Shown piece after piece: positions 10,466 to 23,103 of a DNA stretch of 64,000 nucleotides. The number at the start of each line of letters is the position of its first letter. Positions within the stretch are counted from its first letter, which is position 1. The notes beneath the pieces are model-generated. The model saw only the letters and a program-made list of their open reading frames with translations, did no database searches and was not told where the DNA came from. Both the position numbers and the translations under genes were made by a program. Source of the stretch: Xylogone sp. PMI_703 (Eukaryota > Ascomycota > Leotiomycetes); the NCBI GenBank assembly GCA_021399445.1, contig JAJTUQ010000001.1, forward strand, positions 7,006,001 to 7,070,000, in the 5' to 3' direction.

Positions 10466-13424
10466 TTCCCAGCTCTATCGTACCAAGTACCGTTTCCCGT
10501 GAGAGGCGACAAGTCGCGATATAGCCGTTATTAAGTCATGAAGATTGACAGTGCCGATGATACGAAGAAATATGTTACGAAAAAGTCGACCAGCGAAGTA
10601 GGGAAAGGGAACACAGAACACCAATACCAGAAAGGTGAAAGAAGATAAAGCGAATGGTCTGAGCCAGCAGGAAAAGAAAGGAATGCTCTCAACTAGGAGA
10701 GTTGCGACGTCAAACCAGCAGAAATAGAACAGAGGTTGCGCAAAGGGCCAAGGTTTGGACGGGGAAGGAGATGTATATGAGAGAAACTCCACTCACGCTC
10801 AGTTAGGACGGGGCCCAGGCGCGGATGGAGACGACTCCGGCCTGCTGGGGGAGGACCTTCTTGTGGTGGAGCATTCCGCAGTAGGAGCTTGATTCGTCGA
10901 GTGAAGATCACAAACACCACTGGGTGAAGGTTTCAAGCTCCAAGACGATCAGTGCTATCGGAGCTAAGGCTCGTCAATTGGCACAATTCCTCCAGACTCG
11001 TCATCCTGGGCATTGCCGTGCCCCCATAACATTAGATTTGTTAAGAGGCGTATCATTGCAGTAGGTTAGTCTGTTCATGGTTCGTCGTCCGGGTGGCTTC
11101 CGGCCATTGGAAAAGGCTTTGTACATAGCTCAGCTCCTGTGGAAGCCCTGATTAAAATCCCCAGTGTAGGAGCATTGACGTCGAAGGTTAAGAGTTTCGT
11201 AGATGTCGCAAAACCTCGCTAAGCCCCGCGTCTTACAGGCCGTCCTGTCCAGATGCGGTTCATAGATGATCCCCTGGCCTAGATCCCGTCGCTCATGCAC
11301 AAAAAAATTGTGACAAATGAAAAGAGTTCGCAGAAGTTCTTCGCAGGTCAATGTCCAGTGTACCTTGCGCTAGTGACCGTACTATGCCGTTCGGCACTTG
11401 CCATGAAGCTATCCCGAGGCACCAGGGACATTTACTATCACAATCAGAATCTTTCTATTGTGCCCTAAAATACATACCTTCGAGTTAGGTTGCGCGAGAT
11501 TACTATGTAATGCTCTACTCACACCCCGACGCGTCAGCGAAATCAATTCTAAGCAACCAAAAGAATGCCATAAGGATGCTGCAGTAGTAGAACCCGGTAG
11601 AGCTGGAAACCAATACATCCCGTGCAGACTGGAGAACTCGGCTTCAAACAGCCCTACAGGTACACATAGTCAAAAGGTGGCTAGTTGGTTCGCCAGTCAA
11701 AAAAAAATTGTTCTTCGCCTCTTCTTCTCCTTGCTGTTAAGGCGTGGCGTTGCATGAAGCACGCCAGGTCTCACCAAGATGAATGTGAAACGCGATAAGA
11801 ACAAGAGCCAGCAAGTAAGCGAAGCTTCATAGAATTCTTTCATGATAACGCTTTAAATATTAGGCCCGAGGTACCATAAATCGGGTTGAAATATGGCTTT
11901 TAAAAAGAACAATCAGCCAATTGTGAAATACGCAGCTCTGAATGGCGGGAGGGCAGGTATACTGACGACAATAACTGAGCACGCACGTTGACATAGTTCC
12001 AACCACCACTTTTGTTTTCGCCTTTAACAATTCTTTCCTAATTCCTGGATTTATCCGAGATCACTTTTCTTAAAAAAGAAATATCTCTTGGTTATCAGTA
12101 GGACTGACCGGCTCTAGAGACTAAGCCGGGGTAATTTGCGAATTTTGCTACAACATCCCAAGCGGAGTTCCTCTTACCATCAGCAAGCTTCATGAAATCT
12201 CTATATGCGAGCAAACCCATTTTTTTGCGCACAGGTCTCATTAAGCTTATCAGTAGGTAAGTAACCGCTGCGGTGGAACTTGCCATGGCTTTTCAAAGCT
12301 CAACTCAACAGTCCCCATTGTTCGCACAATTTGGGGTGAGGCAAGCTTGTAACCAATAATCTCCTAGTCGGCTTATACCATACTATGTTGGAATCTATAA
12401 AATCTAGGCTTTTCCAAGCCATAATATGCCGAATAAAGCCATCACCATTTTGAACTCCAATACTGGATCTTAATTTCAATGATCGATTTGCCAGTAATAT
12501 TGATAGTATATTTCCGCCCAAATCGCTTCTCGTGTTTTATGACAGGACGTGACAGGGCTAGGGAAAGCATTGAGTTAGGACTACTTAGGTCCCGGACTAG
12601 GTTACCACCTTGTGAGTAAGGAACTTGAATCAAGAGCTAATCCAAAGTTATTGCACCGTCTTTGATGAATGAGAGCCTGAGAACAGTATAAACTAAAGGG
12701 GAAGTAATGCAGTGAACAATGACTGATCTCGAGAAATATATCCCTAACTTGAAAGTGGCATTACGCAGTAAACAGCGTGGTAAACTTATTAGAATCCTGT
12801 TGTCCAAGATGCCATTGTGCCACGAATTATTGAGAAATCAGAGACCAGGCTATTACACGGTTATGTGCATAGATAATTTCCAAGAAAACAAAGATAGTAA
12901 ACATGAGCGAGGCAAATCTATAAGAAATTATTAAACTCACCAGGGGAAGGTTTGCATTCGTCTTCATCCAATGGATGCATGATCACTGGCATTGGCAGCT
13001 GTCGCTTGACGTCGCATGCAAGGCTGGAGCAAACATAGAAGCTTCAGGCAATCCCCAGGCCCAAATTATTCATCCAGGCGATAGAGACACCAAACGTTGA
13101 TACTGAATTACCAAGGATCATGTAGGATTATTTGTAGTCGTAGAGAAAGTATAGAATGATGGATAACGCGTTTGCTGACGACAAGTCATGGGGGCGAATT
13201 TAGGAATCACGAGCTGATAGTCGCCTTTAATCGCCTGCCTGGTGCCGCCGCGCAAGCCAGCTAGAATCAGAACACCATCCTCCACCCACAAGTGACGACG
13301 CCTCCTTCGCATTTGCCCTCTTTAAAATGGCCAAACAGTAGCAATATTCTTTGAAGTATCGTGTAGTGATTCTTGAAATCCTTCGCACTCGCGATCTCTT
13401 CTAATCTGATCCTTGCTATCCACG
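10466..13424. other. 3 kb divergent intergenic region, no gene recognised
   Basis: Lies between the starts of the 7TM gene (-) and GYP7 (+), so both promoters are here. Just upstream of the 7TM gene the minus strand is pyrimidine-rich, giving a hydrophobic 105-codon frame at 10475-10792 that looks like a leader artefact. The middle (about 11-13 kb) is AT-richer, with no credible ORF, repeat or transposon end. Confidence 0.5.
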
Positions 13425-16163
13425 ATGACGTCAAATTCTGGCCCCGCTAGGTCAGAGTCGCCGACCAACAGCTTCTACGCCTTGAGTGATGATGATGAAG
13501 GAGAATATAACACTATCACCCATACGGCTACTGGGCGGGGGGTGAAGCTGCTGTTCTCTAAAAGCAAGGTTGGTCCCCAGCGTAAAGATGCCCAGTGAAA
13601 GATCTTACCATCTGATCTGACACATCTATTTCATAGGTCTACATCCATCCTACGCCTTCCGCGAAAGACAACATAGCCGGTTACATTGCACTTCTGCAAC
13701 AGAAACCCCCTGCAGATTCTCGGCCAACATCCTCTTCCTCGAAAGATTCTAAAGCTGTTGCTTCCTCGGCCCTCTTGCTAGCGTGGCTTCCCGAATCCTC
13801 CCTTGGCGATAGTCTCAATGTCTATGTCAAGGTTGACCTCTCGGCTGCCGATGAACCTCCCCGGCAAACATACCTCGTTCCTCCCCCACCGAGTACCACC
13901 GTACATAGTGACTTAATTGGCGCCGGTCACTATGCTTTTGCTATTCCAGTCTCCCAAATATATAGTCTACTTGTCCGGCCTCCAAGCTTGGGATGGTGGT
14001 ATGGAAGTGTTATCATTAATAGTCGAGCTGGGGAATCATTCCCTGCGTTATTCTTCCATGATAATGAGTGCCAGAGCACAATATTGCAAAAGAAGAAGAG
14101 GACCAGAGAGAGCTTTGACCCCTTTGGCGTAAATGGCGAGATGTTTTGGGGTGGTGATGAAGTCTTAAGATGGCTGAGGAGATATGTTACCATTGAACGA
14201 AGTGGCGCGGAACCAAACATATACTTGGTCGAGCCCAGTGCTGAAGATAAGGAGGCTTTTGGGGAAAAGCCTTACACATCCGCCATAATTGAGAATCGAC
14301 GAAGTCCTGGGGTGACGGTTGGTGGTGCAGCTGGCTCTAGCTCAGGCGCGAGCGGCCAGAGAGGTCCTCGAGATGCTGGCATGGATCCAATCACTAAGTT
14401 TGTAAAGGAAACTGGTTGGAACCTCATGGAGAAGTTTAGCAAAGTCACTACATTTACTAGGCGTACTGCCCAGGATGTCCTTGATAACCCAAAAGTTCCC
14501 CCTCAGGTACGACGATTACTAAAGAATCCAGAAGTTCAAACTCTCCAAGATGAGTTTGATAGTGCGAGAATATACCTTGCGCGTTGGGCTATGGGGATCG
14601 CTGAACAGAGTGAAAAAGACCGAAATCAAAGGATCTTTACCGCTAAGGATGTCCTTGAAATGGAAGAGACTGGTGTCGGAGAATTTGAGTTGCTCGATGG
14701 AGAAATGAGTGGCCTCAGTATCAAAGAAAGGAGGCAACCTGTAACCTTAAAAGAGTGGAATAACTTCTTCGATCAAAGGACTGGTCGTTTACAGGTCACA
14801 GTTGATGAGGTCAAGGAGAGAATATTCCATGGTGGCCTTGACCCAGACGATGGAGTACGGAAAGACGCCTGGCTCTTCTTGTTGGGAGTATATGACTGGG
14901 ACAGTTCAGCAGAAGAACGGAGAGCCGATATTGCTAGCCTCCGAGATGAATATATCAAATTGAAAGGGGCCTGGTGGGATAAGCTGGTTGATCTAGGCGG
15001 TACTGGAGAGGAGGGCGAATGGTGGCGCGAACAACGAGGCCGAATAGGTATATCCACCCTATATTTCCAAACTATTTATCGAATAATTAAGCTGACACAA
15101 CCCTATTTCTTGGGGTTCGGAATGTAGAAAAAGATGTGCATAGAACTGATAGAAATGTCCCGATATTTGCTGGAGAAGACGTTCCACATCCCGATCCCGA
15201 TTCGCCTTATGCCGAGACGGGTACTAATGTTCATCTCGAGCAAATGAAGGATATGCTTCTTACGTATAATGAGTATAATCGGGATCTTGGTTATGTACAA
15301 GGCATGTCAGATCTCCTGGCTCCTATCTATGCCGTTATGCAAGACGATGCCATCGCATTTTGGGGGTTCCAGCATTTTATGGAACGTATGGAAAGGAACT
15401 TCCTGAGAGACCAGAGTGGCATGAGAGCCCAGCTTCTTGCCTTGGATCATCTCGTGCAGTTAATGGACCCTAAGCTCTATCTCCATCTACAAAGCGCCGA
15501 TTCAACAAATTTCTTTTTCTTTTTCCGCATGTTGCTTGTCTGGTATAAGCGCGAGTTCCCATGGCTTGACGTCCTTCGCCTCTGGGAGACATTATGGACG
15601 GACTACCTGTCCAGCAGTTTTCATCTTTTCATTGCGCTAGCTATTCTGGAAAAGCACCGCTCTGTTATCATGGAACATCTGAAACATTTTGATGAGGTTC
15701 TTAAATACAGTATGTATCCTCGTCATCTCTATGAAATATGCTAATAGGTCCTCTAGTAAATGAATTATCAAATACAATTGATCTCGAGTCCACCCTCATT
15801 CGTGCAGAGGGACTCTTCCGACGATTCCAACGCACCGTGGATACAATAGATAAAAAGGGCAATTTCCCAGCTCCCAAGGTCAGACAACGCATTAGCGCGA
15901 ACACAGAAGCTTCGCAGTCCCCAGAGCAAACGTCTCCACAAGGCGCAAGTGCTACAACTTCTGGTACAGATGTAGAGAACTCATCAACTCCAGCTAGAGG
16001 GAAGGGCAAGGATACTCCTGGACGGAGCAGTGCAGAGCTGCAAGACCAGAGACCTAAAGTTATTTCTCCAGAGTTAAGAGCTCTACTCAGCAGGAAGGTT
16101 GAAATCTTACCACGAAAAGTCGTCAAAAAGAAAGGAGACGGACTGGATGCGGTGTCGAAATAG
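13425..16163 (+). CDS. GYP7: Rab GTPase-activating protein Gyp7 (TBC domain)
   Basis: Four exons, 13425-13568, 13637-15047, 15128-15709 and 15757-16163, give 847 aa. All joins are in frame. It speeds GTP hydrolysis by Ypt7-type Rab proteins in vacuole and endosome traffic. The N-terminal part (KLLFSKSKVYIHPTPSAKDN) is the DUF3548 domain typical of Gyp7. The TBC domain covers roughly residues 495-720. Its arginine-finger motif IxxDxxR is present (Ile518, Asp521, Arg524), interrupted by intron 2, and its glutamine-finger YxQ is present in GYVQGMSDL (Gln576). Both catalytic residues are therefore intact. The last ~120 residues are low-complexity. The final intron is only 47 nt, and joining A to TA across it restores the KYINELSN sequence. 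Confidence 0.95.
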
Positions 16164-18307
16164 ATGTTAATAAAACACATTTTGAGGGCGGCTGGCGTTG
16201 GGGGTATTGGGAGATACTTGGCCATTGGATCATGGTATATATAGTGTTTTTTGCTGGTTAAGACATACGATCATAGTTCACTTCGAAACAATTTAAACCT
16301 ATATATTGTTTAGTCCTTGTGATGATTTCCTTGTGAAGGATAATGTTCACAGTTGATTGGATCTAGTTCATGTGCTGCTGATATTATGCCCCATATTCTT
16401 GCATCCAATTCATCAATATTCTCCATCCTTTCCGTCTTCAGCCATATGTTTGATGTAGATCTATTCGATATCTTCTTATAGTTACTTTGAAGAAATCCTA
16501 TAGCCACATAAATTTTACCAAGACTTCCTTTAATACTAGCCACAGCTTCTGTAGGTCATAACCGTATCTCTTTCCTCCTGTGCAGGTTTGACTGCTCCGG
16601 TCCTCACTAAAATCCCTCTATTTCAATCCAATCTCTATCATTATTTAAAACGAGGCTATGTTCCGGATTCTAATTATTTAGCCCATTATCAGAATCACCC
16701 CAGCTCTATGTAGAAGTCACAGGCTCGATCGTAACCGTGATGCCAGCAACCCAATTATCCCCTATCAGTTAGATGATTATCACTTAGTAAATAAAATACA
16801 CAATCACATGCAGGTCAACAGAATTCTATTGCACTGACTAGTCCTATAATAATAAGTACGCAGAGGGAGAGAATCCAAGTGGACAGCCAAAGAAAAGAAA
16901 ATGTTCCCCATAAAGAGGTACCGTTCCCTGTTCCCATTCCAATTCCTAGCATGTCACACAAGGGAAAAGCTCTCAAGGTAAAATCAGAAGAAGCAAAAAC
17001 GAAAAACATGCGGCACAGTATGTGCGGTATTGGAAACCTCCCATCGTGGAAAAGCCATTAGTAGATGGGGAAAGAAAGAAAAGGCCATTAGTGACAAAGA
17101 CCGGACCAGACCAAACCCAATTCCATATCCCGCAAAGAAAAGCCGAATGGTGTGTATGTGTATTCCCTCTAGTTCGCATATCCCCCAATATACGAAATCT
17201 TGCCGGAAAATCCTGATTATCATGCCGATTCGAAAGAAACCCAGGAGAAAAGCACAAAGGAGTCTATGGAAAATACATCTTTGTCGCTCCCCCCCCAAGA
17301 GCTAAAGAATGCATCCAGGACAATGAAAACTTTCTCTGTGTCGTAATCGTGTTGATTGTCGGATTCTCGCCTGAGAAGAAATGACCACGCTCCGTTCAAG
17401 GCGAATGATGTGGGAAAATAAAGGAAGAAGGATACAACAGCAAAACATGGTTGCTTTGTGTGTAAATGGTGGAACGTCGGATGTCTGAAAAGAAAAGTGG
17501 TGTTTCGTAAAAGTCGTGGTCTCATCATCATGTTCTGCTGGTTCGAAAAGGCACCCAGGTGGAAAAAACAAACTTTTGATGGGTTCAGACAGCCGCCCAA
17601 ATGCTGCAAAAAGCCGCCGGGAACGAGAAAACACTGGAGACAATTAAGTCAATCCTGTTGGAATTTTTGGGTCATTTCCGAGACAAAGACGGGTCTCAGA
17701 GTAAAATCAAGTCGTAAAGAGAAGAACAGGACAAATCGACGAAGTAGGCCGTGTGGTGTATTGAATTGAGGACCACAGTGAGTGACATTAGTATTAGTGG
17801 CCGGAAAACTTGGTCGATCTGGACGAACGATGAAAAAAAATTCGTACTAATACAATGAGGAACGCTCTGATTGCGCTGAGCCGTGAATGAGTGAAAAAGA
17901 GGTCGGTATTGGCAGTCGATCTGGATGATTGACGAAAAAAAGTAGTACTAATACATTGAGGCACACTTCGATTGCGCCGGGCCGTGAACGAGTGAAAAAG
18001 AGGTCGGTATTGGCGGCCAGAATGGTGAGAAAACGAATCGTGAAGAAAACCGGTAATTTGTTGAAGGCTAGAGATGAGCAAGCCGGATGGCCGCTACAAG
18101 TGACTCAATTCTTCATTCGCAGAGTGGCAAAGAAAAGAAAGGTGGATCCGAAAAAGTTTAAGAGAAAGAAAATAAGGTTTCTGAGCGTCAAGACCGACGG
18201 TGGATCGAGAAAATGGACTTCACTAGCGACTGGTATCCGTCTGCGGCGGGCCATTCAATGATATTGGCGATGGGATCAACCGTGGCTGTGAGCGCCGAGA
18301 CGACCAT
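16164..18307. other. 2.1 kb convergent intergenic region
   Basis: Lies between the 3' ends of GYP7 (+) and the large unknown gene (-). The plus strand from about 16.85 to 18.2 kb is purine-rich, producing Lys/Arg-rich spurious frames such as 17929-18261. It contains the tandem duplication listed separately. No other structure was recognised. Confidence 0.5.
17813..18014. repeat. Tandem duplication, two copies of about 102 bp
   Basis: Copy 1 is about 17813-17914 and copy 2 about 17915-18014. Both start GTCGATCTGGA, contain TACTAATAC, continue with ATTGCGC.G.GCCGTGAA, and end with an identical 23-bp stretch (17891-17913 and 17992-18014). Identity is high by eye but not perfect. Remnants of the GTATT.G.GGCC segment flank both sides, so the array may once have been longer. 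It lies in non-coding DNA. Confidence 0.8.
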
Positions 18308-21300
18308 CTACTGACGCTGGCGTTTAGAGCTGCGACCATCTTCTCCGCTCTCTTCTTCATCAACATCATCATCATCTAGATTGATCACCATGTTGTTAGA
18401 TCCACCGATACCCATTTCCTGACCAAAGTTGGGATTCTGAGAATCAAGAGTAGGTCCAGCAGCAGTTGTCAAAGTTTGTTGCGTCTCGTTGCTAACAGGA
18501 CCGTAACGTCTGATTAGTTCGTCCGCATCATCATCATCTTCGTCTTCATGATTTATAAACTGTTCAATAAACTTCCGTTCCGCGAAAGCATCATATTCAC
18601 CGGCTGCGCGCTTAGATGAGGCTGTGGTGGCATTCTTCAAGAATGACTTGTTGATTCTGCCAGCGGCACCATCTTCATTCAGAGCTGCAAACGTGGTATT
18701 CATTTCGTCGGATGGCAGCCGGCTGAAGCTGGTGTCAACACCTGCGTCCTTAAATGTGCCAATCGCAACCTCGTGGTGCATGATAGCCTTCTAGTTTGAG
18801 TCAGTGAAATAGGACAAGACCGGGTGAATCAAGTCATGACTTACCTGGACATTGGCATCCGAGCGATAGGCTTTCTGCAAGCTAGTAATTGGAGGGGCAC
18901 GTTTCTTGGCCTTAGCCATCTGCTTGGTGGAATTGTTGCTCTGTTGACCCTAGCTCAGTTAGACAGGACTCTGTTGAACTTTCAGATATTCATCACTTAC
19001 CAAAGAAGAACGGTGGGAGCTAGAAGGGGCGGCGAGATTCTGCTGCGCTGCCTGATATTCACTATATTGTTCGCTGATTAGAGGAACCGCGGGCAGTCCG
19101 TGGTTGGGATTGACAAACTGTCCCTGGCTTCCATACACAGCAGGGTAGACGGAATCAAGTATTCTGCGCTCGTGGTCGTCAAGTAGCTGAAAATCTATCT
19201 CCTCTTGAACAGCTTGAGGAGCCTGTACCTCAAATTGGCGGGCCTGACGAGGTTGGCGAGGGGATCGAACCCTCTTCCTCTTTACACTTGTTTTGGGACC
19301 TGCCGCTTCGCGTGGGGTTTCCTGCTGAGCCGAGTTCGCAACGAAAGACGATTGTTCAAGAGCAGGTCCTCCAAAATTGGCTCCTGCGTTCTTGAGGAAG
19401 TAGTACGGATCTTCCTCGCTCTCGTCGGACAACGGGGGATACTCGCTTTCCGGGTTGTCAAAAGAGACCTCTTCGGGCTCGCGTACATTAAACGGCTCTG
19501 GACTGCCGACAAACAGTTGATTTTCCTCCTTCTCGGGTTGTTGTGCATATGGAAACTCAGCGGAAGGGATCTCGGGACCAAACAGTTCCTCGGTCGTTTC
19601 CTGGTCCAGTTCCGCGAACTGCTCGGGCTGCAGTCCGTCGTGCTCCGATGTATCTGGAGTTACTGGGAGGTAGCTGCCCTCGCCTTGGGTGACTGGGATC
19701 TGTGGCTGCGGCTGTGGCTGGGGTTGCGGCTGGAAGAACTGTGGTGGAAATTGGGGCTGGACCTGGGGCTGGGCCTGGGCCTGGGGCTGTTCCTCAGCAG
19801 CTAGGAGATACTTGCGGCCGACAAAGTAGATATGCGGGGGCGGAATGCCAGCTTGCAGCTCAGCAAGACTCAGTTGGGCCCATTCCTGGGGCAGAACAAC
19901 ACTCTCACGAGGAAGAGTTGGCGGGAGCACGGCTGCAGCAGCTGGGCCCTGGATGGCGGAAGCATTAGCAGCGGAGCGGGAACGCGGGGCTCGGGCGTTG
20001 CGGCGACGGCGAGGCGAGCGTGGCGAGGTAGTGGGAGAAGTTGCTGACGCGACAGCCGCGGAGACGTTGCGGGGAACCAATGCAAGCGCCGATGCCTGGG
20101 CCAATGGGTTGTTAATATGAGCCGCCGTGACGATCTGGCGCGGAGGAGCCGGGCGGTTCTGCTGTCGGGCCTCGCGGCGTGCAACCTTGGGCGGGACGAT
20201 GCGGGTGTCACCAGTCACACGATTCCACTCACTGGTGTTGTAGCGGAATACCGGCAAATCGAGACTTGCCTTCTTGATGACTTGAAAGGCTTGGGCTCCA
20301 CTCAGGCCATACACGAGACCGCGCTCATCAATGTATCGTCCACCTCCGCCACAACCGCCGTTCTTGTACTGCAGCTCACCCTGGGGCGGGTCCGCGCGTG
20401 GAATCAAGATTGCACCGTCCGCTGGAATGCCGTAGGGCTTCTGCTTTGGCTGGCAGGCTTGGAACCAGTAAAAGGCAATGTGCCGAAGGGTGCACGGAAC
20501 AGTGGCAAGGGTGCCCACGGGCGTAAACATATCCTCTCCATCATCCGGGATATTGAGGAGCCGGATGGATAGATCTTGATCAGATCGGATATATTGAATC
20601 AGCTGATCTGTCAGCTCATGAAATGTTTCAGTGGCTGCCAGGTCTGATTAGTAACAGGCAAGGTACAGTTACAGGAGAATCCAGGAAAGGAGACCAGGAA
20701 ATTTTTGAGGAAAGCAAATCAGCACGAGTATCCGGTTCGAGAGATAGTACGAGGAATCCAGTGGAACAGGGAAGCTGTTGGTAAAAGGAAGGAGGGGAGG
20801 TCTCGTGGAAGGGGGATATCCGGAATGAGATGCATCTGTGTCATTGAGGGCGAAGGAACTGGGACTGAGATTGGATCTGGATCTGAAGCGGAAACTAGAA
20901 AAAGGAAAAAATGGAACTGAAATGGAATTATGCAGGAACCCGAAAGTGAAATGAAAGAAAAATGCCCAATCGCAAAAGAAAAATGTGAGGCAAACTAGAG
21001 AGGAAACTTGATGCGATTGATGGGTTGATGAAATGGAAAATGTGATGTGCTCTGGTGGGGCAGGGCAATGCTGGAAGGAGATGACGAGATGGTCGAGAGC
21101 CAAATTTGCAGTCAACTTACGATGATCGCCATTAGGAAATGTGATATCCCCAACGGGAGTGAGGACGGCGTAGGCGAAATTCCAGTGGTTAAGCCAGGAG
21201 GCACGAGGCTGGTTGTTGCCATTAGCTTGATCAGCTTGATCAGGCTGGAGACTGGCCACGACAGCAGCTTGTAAGTTTGCCTCGAAAGCAGAAGCAGGAG

Positions 21301-22081
21301 CAGCGTGACCAACTTGACCATTCTGGATATTGAATGGATTGTGAGCCACAAAATCAAGATGATTGTTTGCTGTTGGACCAACTGCGGTCGGACCACCACT
21401 TGGAGCCTGGGGGGCGACAACCATGGATGGAGCATATTGAGTTGGGTGAACAACTGGTTGGCCAGCTGATTGAATGAATGGGTTCGCAACTGGGTTTGCA
21501 ATTTGCTGAAGAGCTGGACTAACAGCTGGCTGTGTGACTGACTGAACAGCTGGATGTGCGACGGGCTGAGCAAAGGGAAATGCAACAGACTGCGCCGTGG
21601 GGTATGGGACTGGCTGGGCAACAGGTTGTGCACCAGGCTGGGCCATGGGCTTTGCAACTGACCGAGCGGTGGGGTTGGCACCAGGCTTGACAGCTTGACG
21701 TGCTCCAGACTGAGCAGTGGGCTTTGCAATAGACTGCGCCATGGGGCGTGGAACAGACTGAGCTGCGGGCTGTTGAGCTGCTTGGACTTGTTGTGCTTGT
21801 GGCGCTGGAGGAACTGGAAAGGTGAGTCCACCGACACGGACGTGAGGGAATGCAGTGCCTAGGCCTTGCTGGACAGCAGACATATTGGTAGCTACATAGC
21901 CTGCGTTTGCCATGGCAGGTCCGCGAATTTGTCCTTGTGCCTGGGGGGTGGCATGCAGACGACCATTCGGAGGAACCATCATCGCAACTGGTGCAACAAG
22001 AGCCTGAGCAGAGGGTGTAGCACTGGCTACAGCGCGTCCCTTCCGTGGGAACTTGTAGGGTGTAGCAGACCCGGAAGTCAT
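18308..22081 (-). CDS. Large unrecognised protein, Pro/Ala/Gln-rich with nuclear-type basic and acidic segments
   Basis: Four exons, 21121-22081, 19001-20634, 18845-18940 and 18308-18790, give 1057 aa. Joins are in frame, with GTAAGT donors throughout. I do not recognise the family. Residues ~100-235 are degenerate AQ(P/S)VA-type repeats. Residues ~300-480 look like a folded core: LTPVGDITFPNGDH, then FHELTDQLIQYIRSDQDLSI, a Cys/Gly segment GGCGGGGRYIDERG, and DLPVFRYNTSEWNRVTGDT. Around 600-640 is a Gln-Pro run. KRKRVRSPRQ and the terminal SSKRQRQ look like nuclear localisation signals, and the C-terminus has acidic runs. Intron 1 (486 nt) is far longer than its neighbours and stays open in the exon 1 frame almost to its end. 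That reading would end at 20669 as a 470-aa form. Splitting this into two genes is less likely, because exon 2 is open and protein-like upstream of its first Met. Confidence 0.7.
21376..21781 (-). repeat. Degenerate coding repeats, AQ(P/S)VAxP type
   Basis: Inside exon 1 of the large unknown protein. Short units of the form AQSVA-P, AQPVA-P and AQPVAHP recur about 15-20 times with variation, visible in DNA as repeated CTG(A/G)GC..GG units on the plus strand. Such tracts expand by slippage. Confidence 0.65.
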
Positions 22082-23103
22082 TTTGAGTGAAGCTTGGATC
22101 AGACGAAAATGACTGATGAGCTACGATTTGTCACTAGTGGCAGATCTCCCGTTAGTTGATGGCCCAATACAGTGTAGCACCTGCGGCACGACATGCGGAG
22201 ATGTGCAGTAGTGTCGGGGAAGAGACGGGGATGGGTGAAGGTGTAGCAAATCAGACGCGCCGAGACCTGCCCACCATGCGGGGTGAAGGCCCGGACCCGT
22301 CTGTGCATGAGGCTAAACGAGATAAGACTTACATGTATTGAGTGAGGCTGATGCCGTGATGTGTTTGATGTTTGTGTGTGAATGGAGATGCAATGGGAAA
22401 GCTATGGAGTTGATGAAATGTGTTTGTGATTGTGAGTGTGTGGAGTTGTGGGAAAAAGTGTTGTGAAGGAGAGATGGTAAAGGTGGGAAGAAGTGAAAAG
22501 AAGTGAGGGTGTGTTATGGCTCAGTGTGCGCGCACACCAGCATAGGGCAACTCACGTGAAACGGGTGCAAACAGCTCAAAACTGGTGAATTGCCCTAGCA
22601 ACAGAGACAAGCGTGAGTCTTGGGGTGAGGAACGCTTGAGGGCATTCCCAAAAGTGATCTCAACCTGTCCGTTGTGAGCACGAGGCTGTGAGAGGATTCA
22701 CTATCTCTTATCTCTCAGCCGAGTTGCTTCACCAATGGGCGTCTCTCGCTTAGTAGCGTCTCATCAGCCTTGTGAAATCCGGAGTTTCCCCGGAACAACA
22801 ATGGTCCGGTAACTCCTGGCTGGACGGCCAGATTGTCGAGAGGCAGCCGCAAGGGTTGGAGGGCAGTCATTGATCACAATCATTTCCACAATGCCATTAC
22901 GCAGTGCGCACGACTTATGAAATTTTACTTAGAGAATTAATGTATTAGAGCCTTCATGAGAAGGCTTGAATTCTATATCATTCCCCTTCACTTCTCTTAT
23001 ACAGGAGGATTTGATCCAACTGCCAAACTCCTGACTATTTGAACACGAAAGCACCCACGAACCCGCCCGTATCAGCACTTCCCACCCTTGCAACCACTCA
23101 ATC
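22082..23103. other. Divergent intergenic region between the large unknown gene and SEC22
   Basis: About 1 kb. From about 22360 to 22510 the minus strand is C/A/T-rich, as in long fungal 5' leaders, and fits the unknown gene's 5' UTR. One TCACGTGA site is listed separately. No ORF of interest. Confidence 0.55.
22552..22559. promoter_or_regulatory. TCACGTGA palindrome
   Basis: An 8-bp palindromic bHLH/Cbf1-type E-box in the divergent promoter region, about 470 bp upstream of the unknown minus-strand gene and 545 bp upstream of SEC22. Confidence 0.3.

Noticed and set aside
17929..18261. Lys/Arg-rich 110-codon plus-strand ORF with PKKFKRKK
   Set aside because: Arises from purine-rich DNA and begins inside the tandem duplication without a credible ATG context; no family match.
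19205..19804. 199-codon plus-strand ORF rich in Leu and Gly
   Set aside because: Antisense to the Gln-Pro-rich exon 2 of the large unknown gene.
21112..21837. 241-codon minus-strand ORF rich in Leu and Gln
   Set aside because: Out-of-frame reading of the AQPVA repeat exon. The other frame is continuous with the downstream exons.
20669..22081. 470-aa single-exon protein as a separate gene
   Set aside because: Exon 1 has a clean GTAAGT donor at 21120, and the next exon is open and protein-like before its first Met, so a spliced gene is preferred. Kept as a possible isoform.
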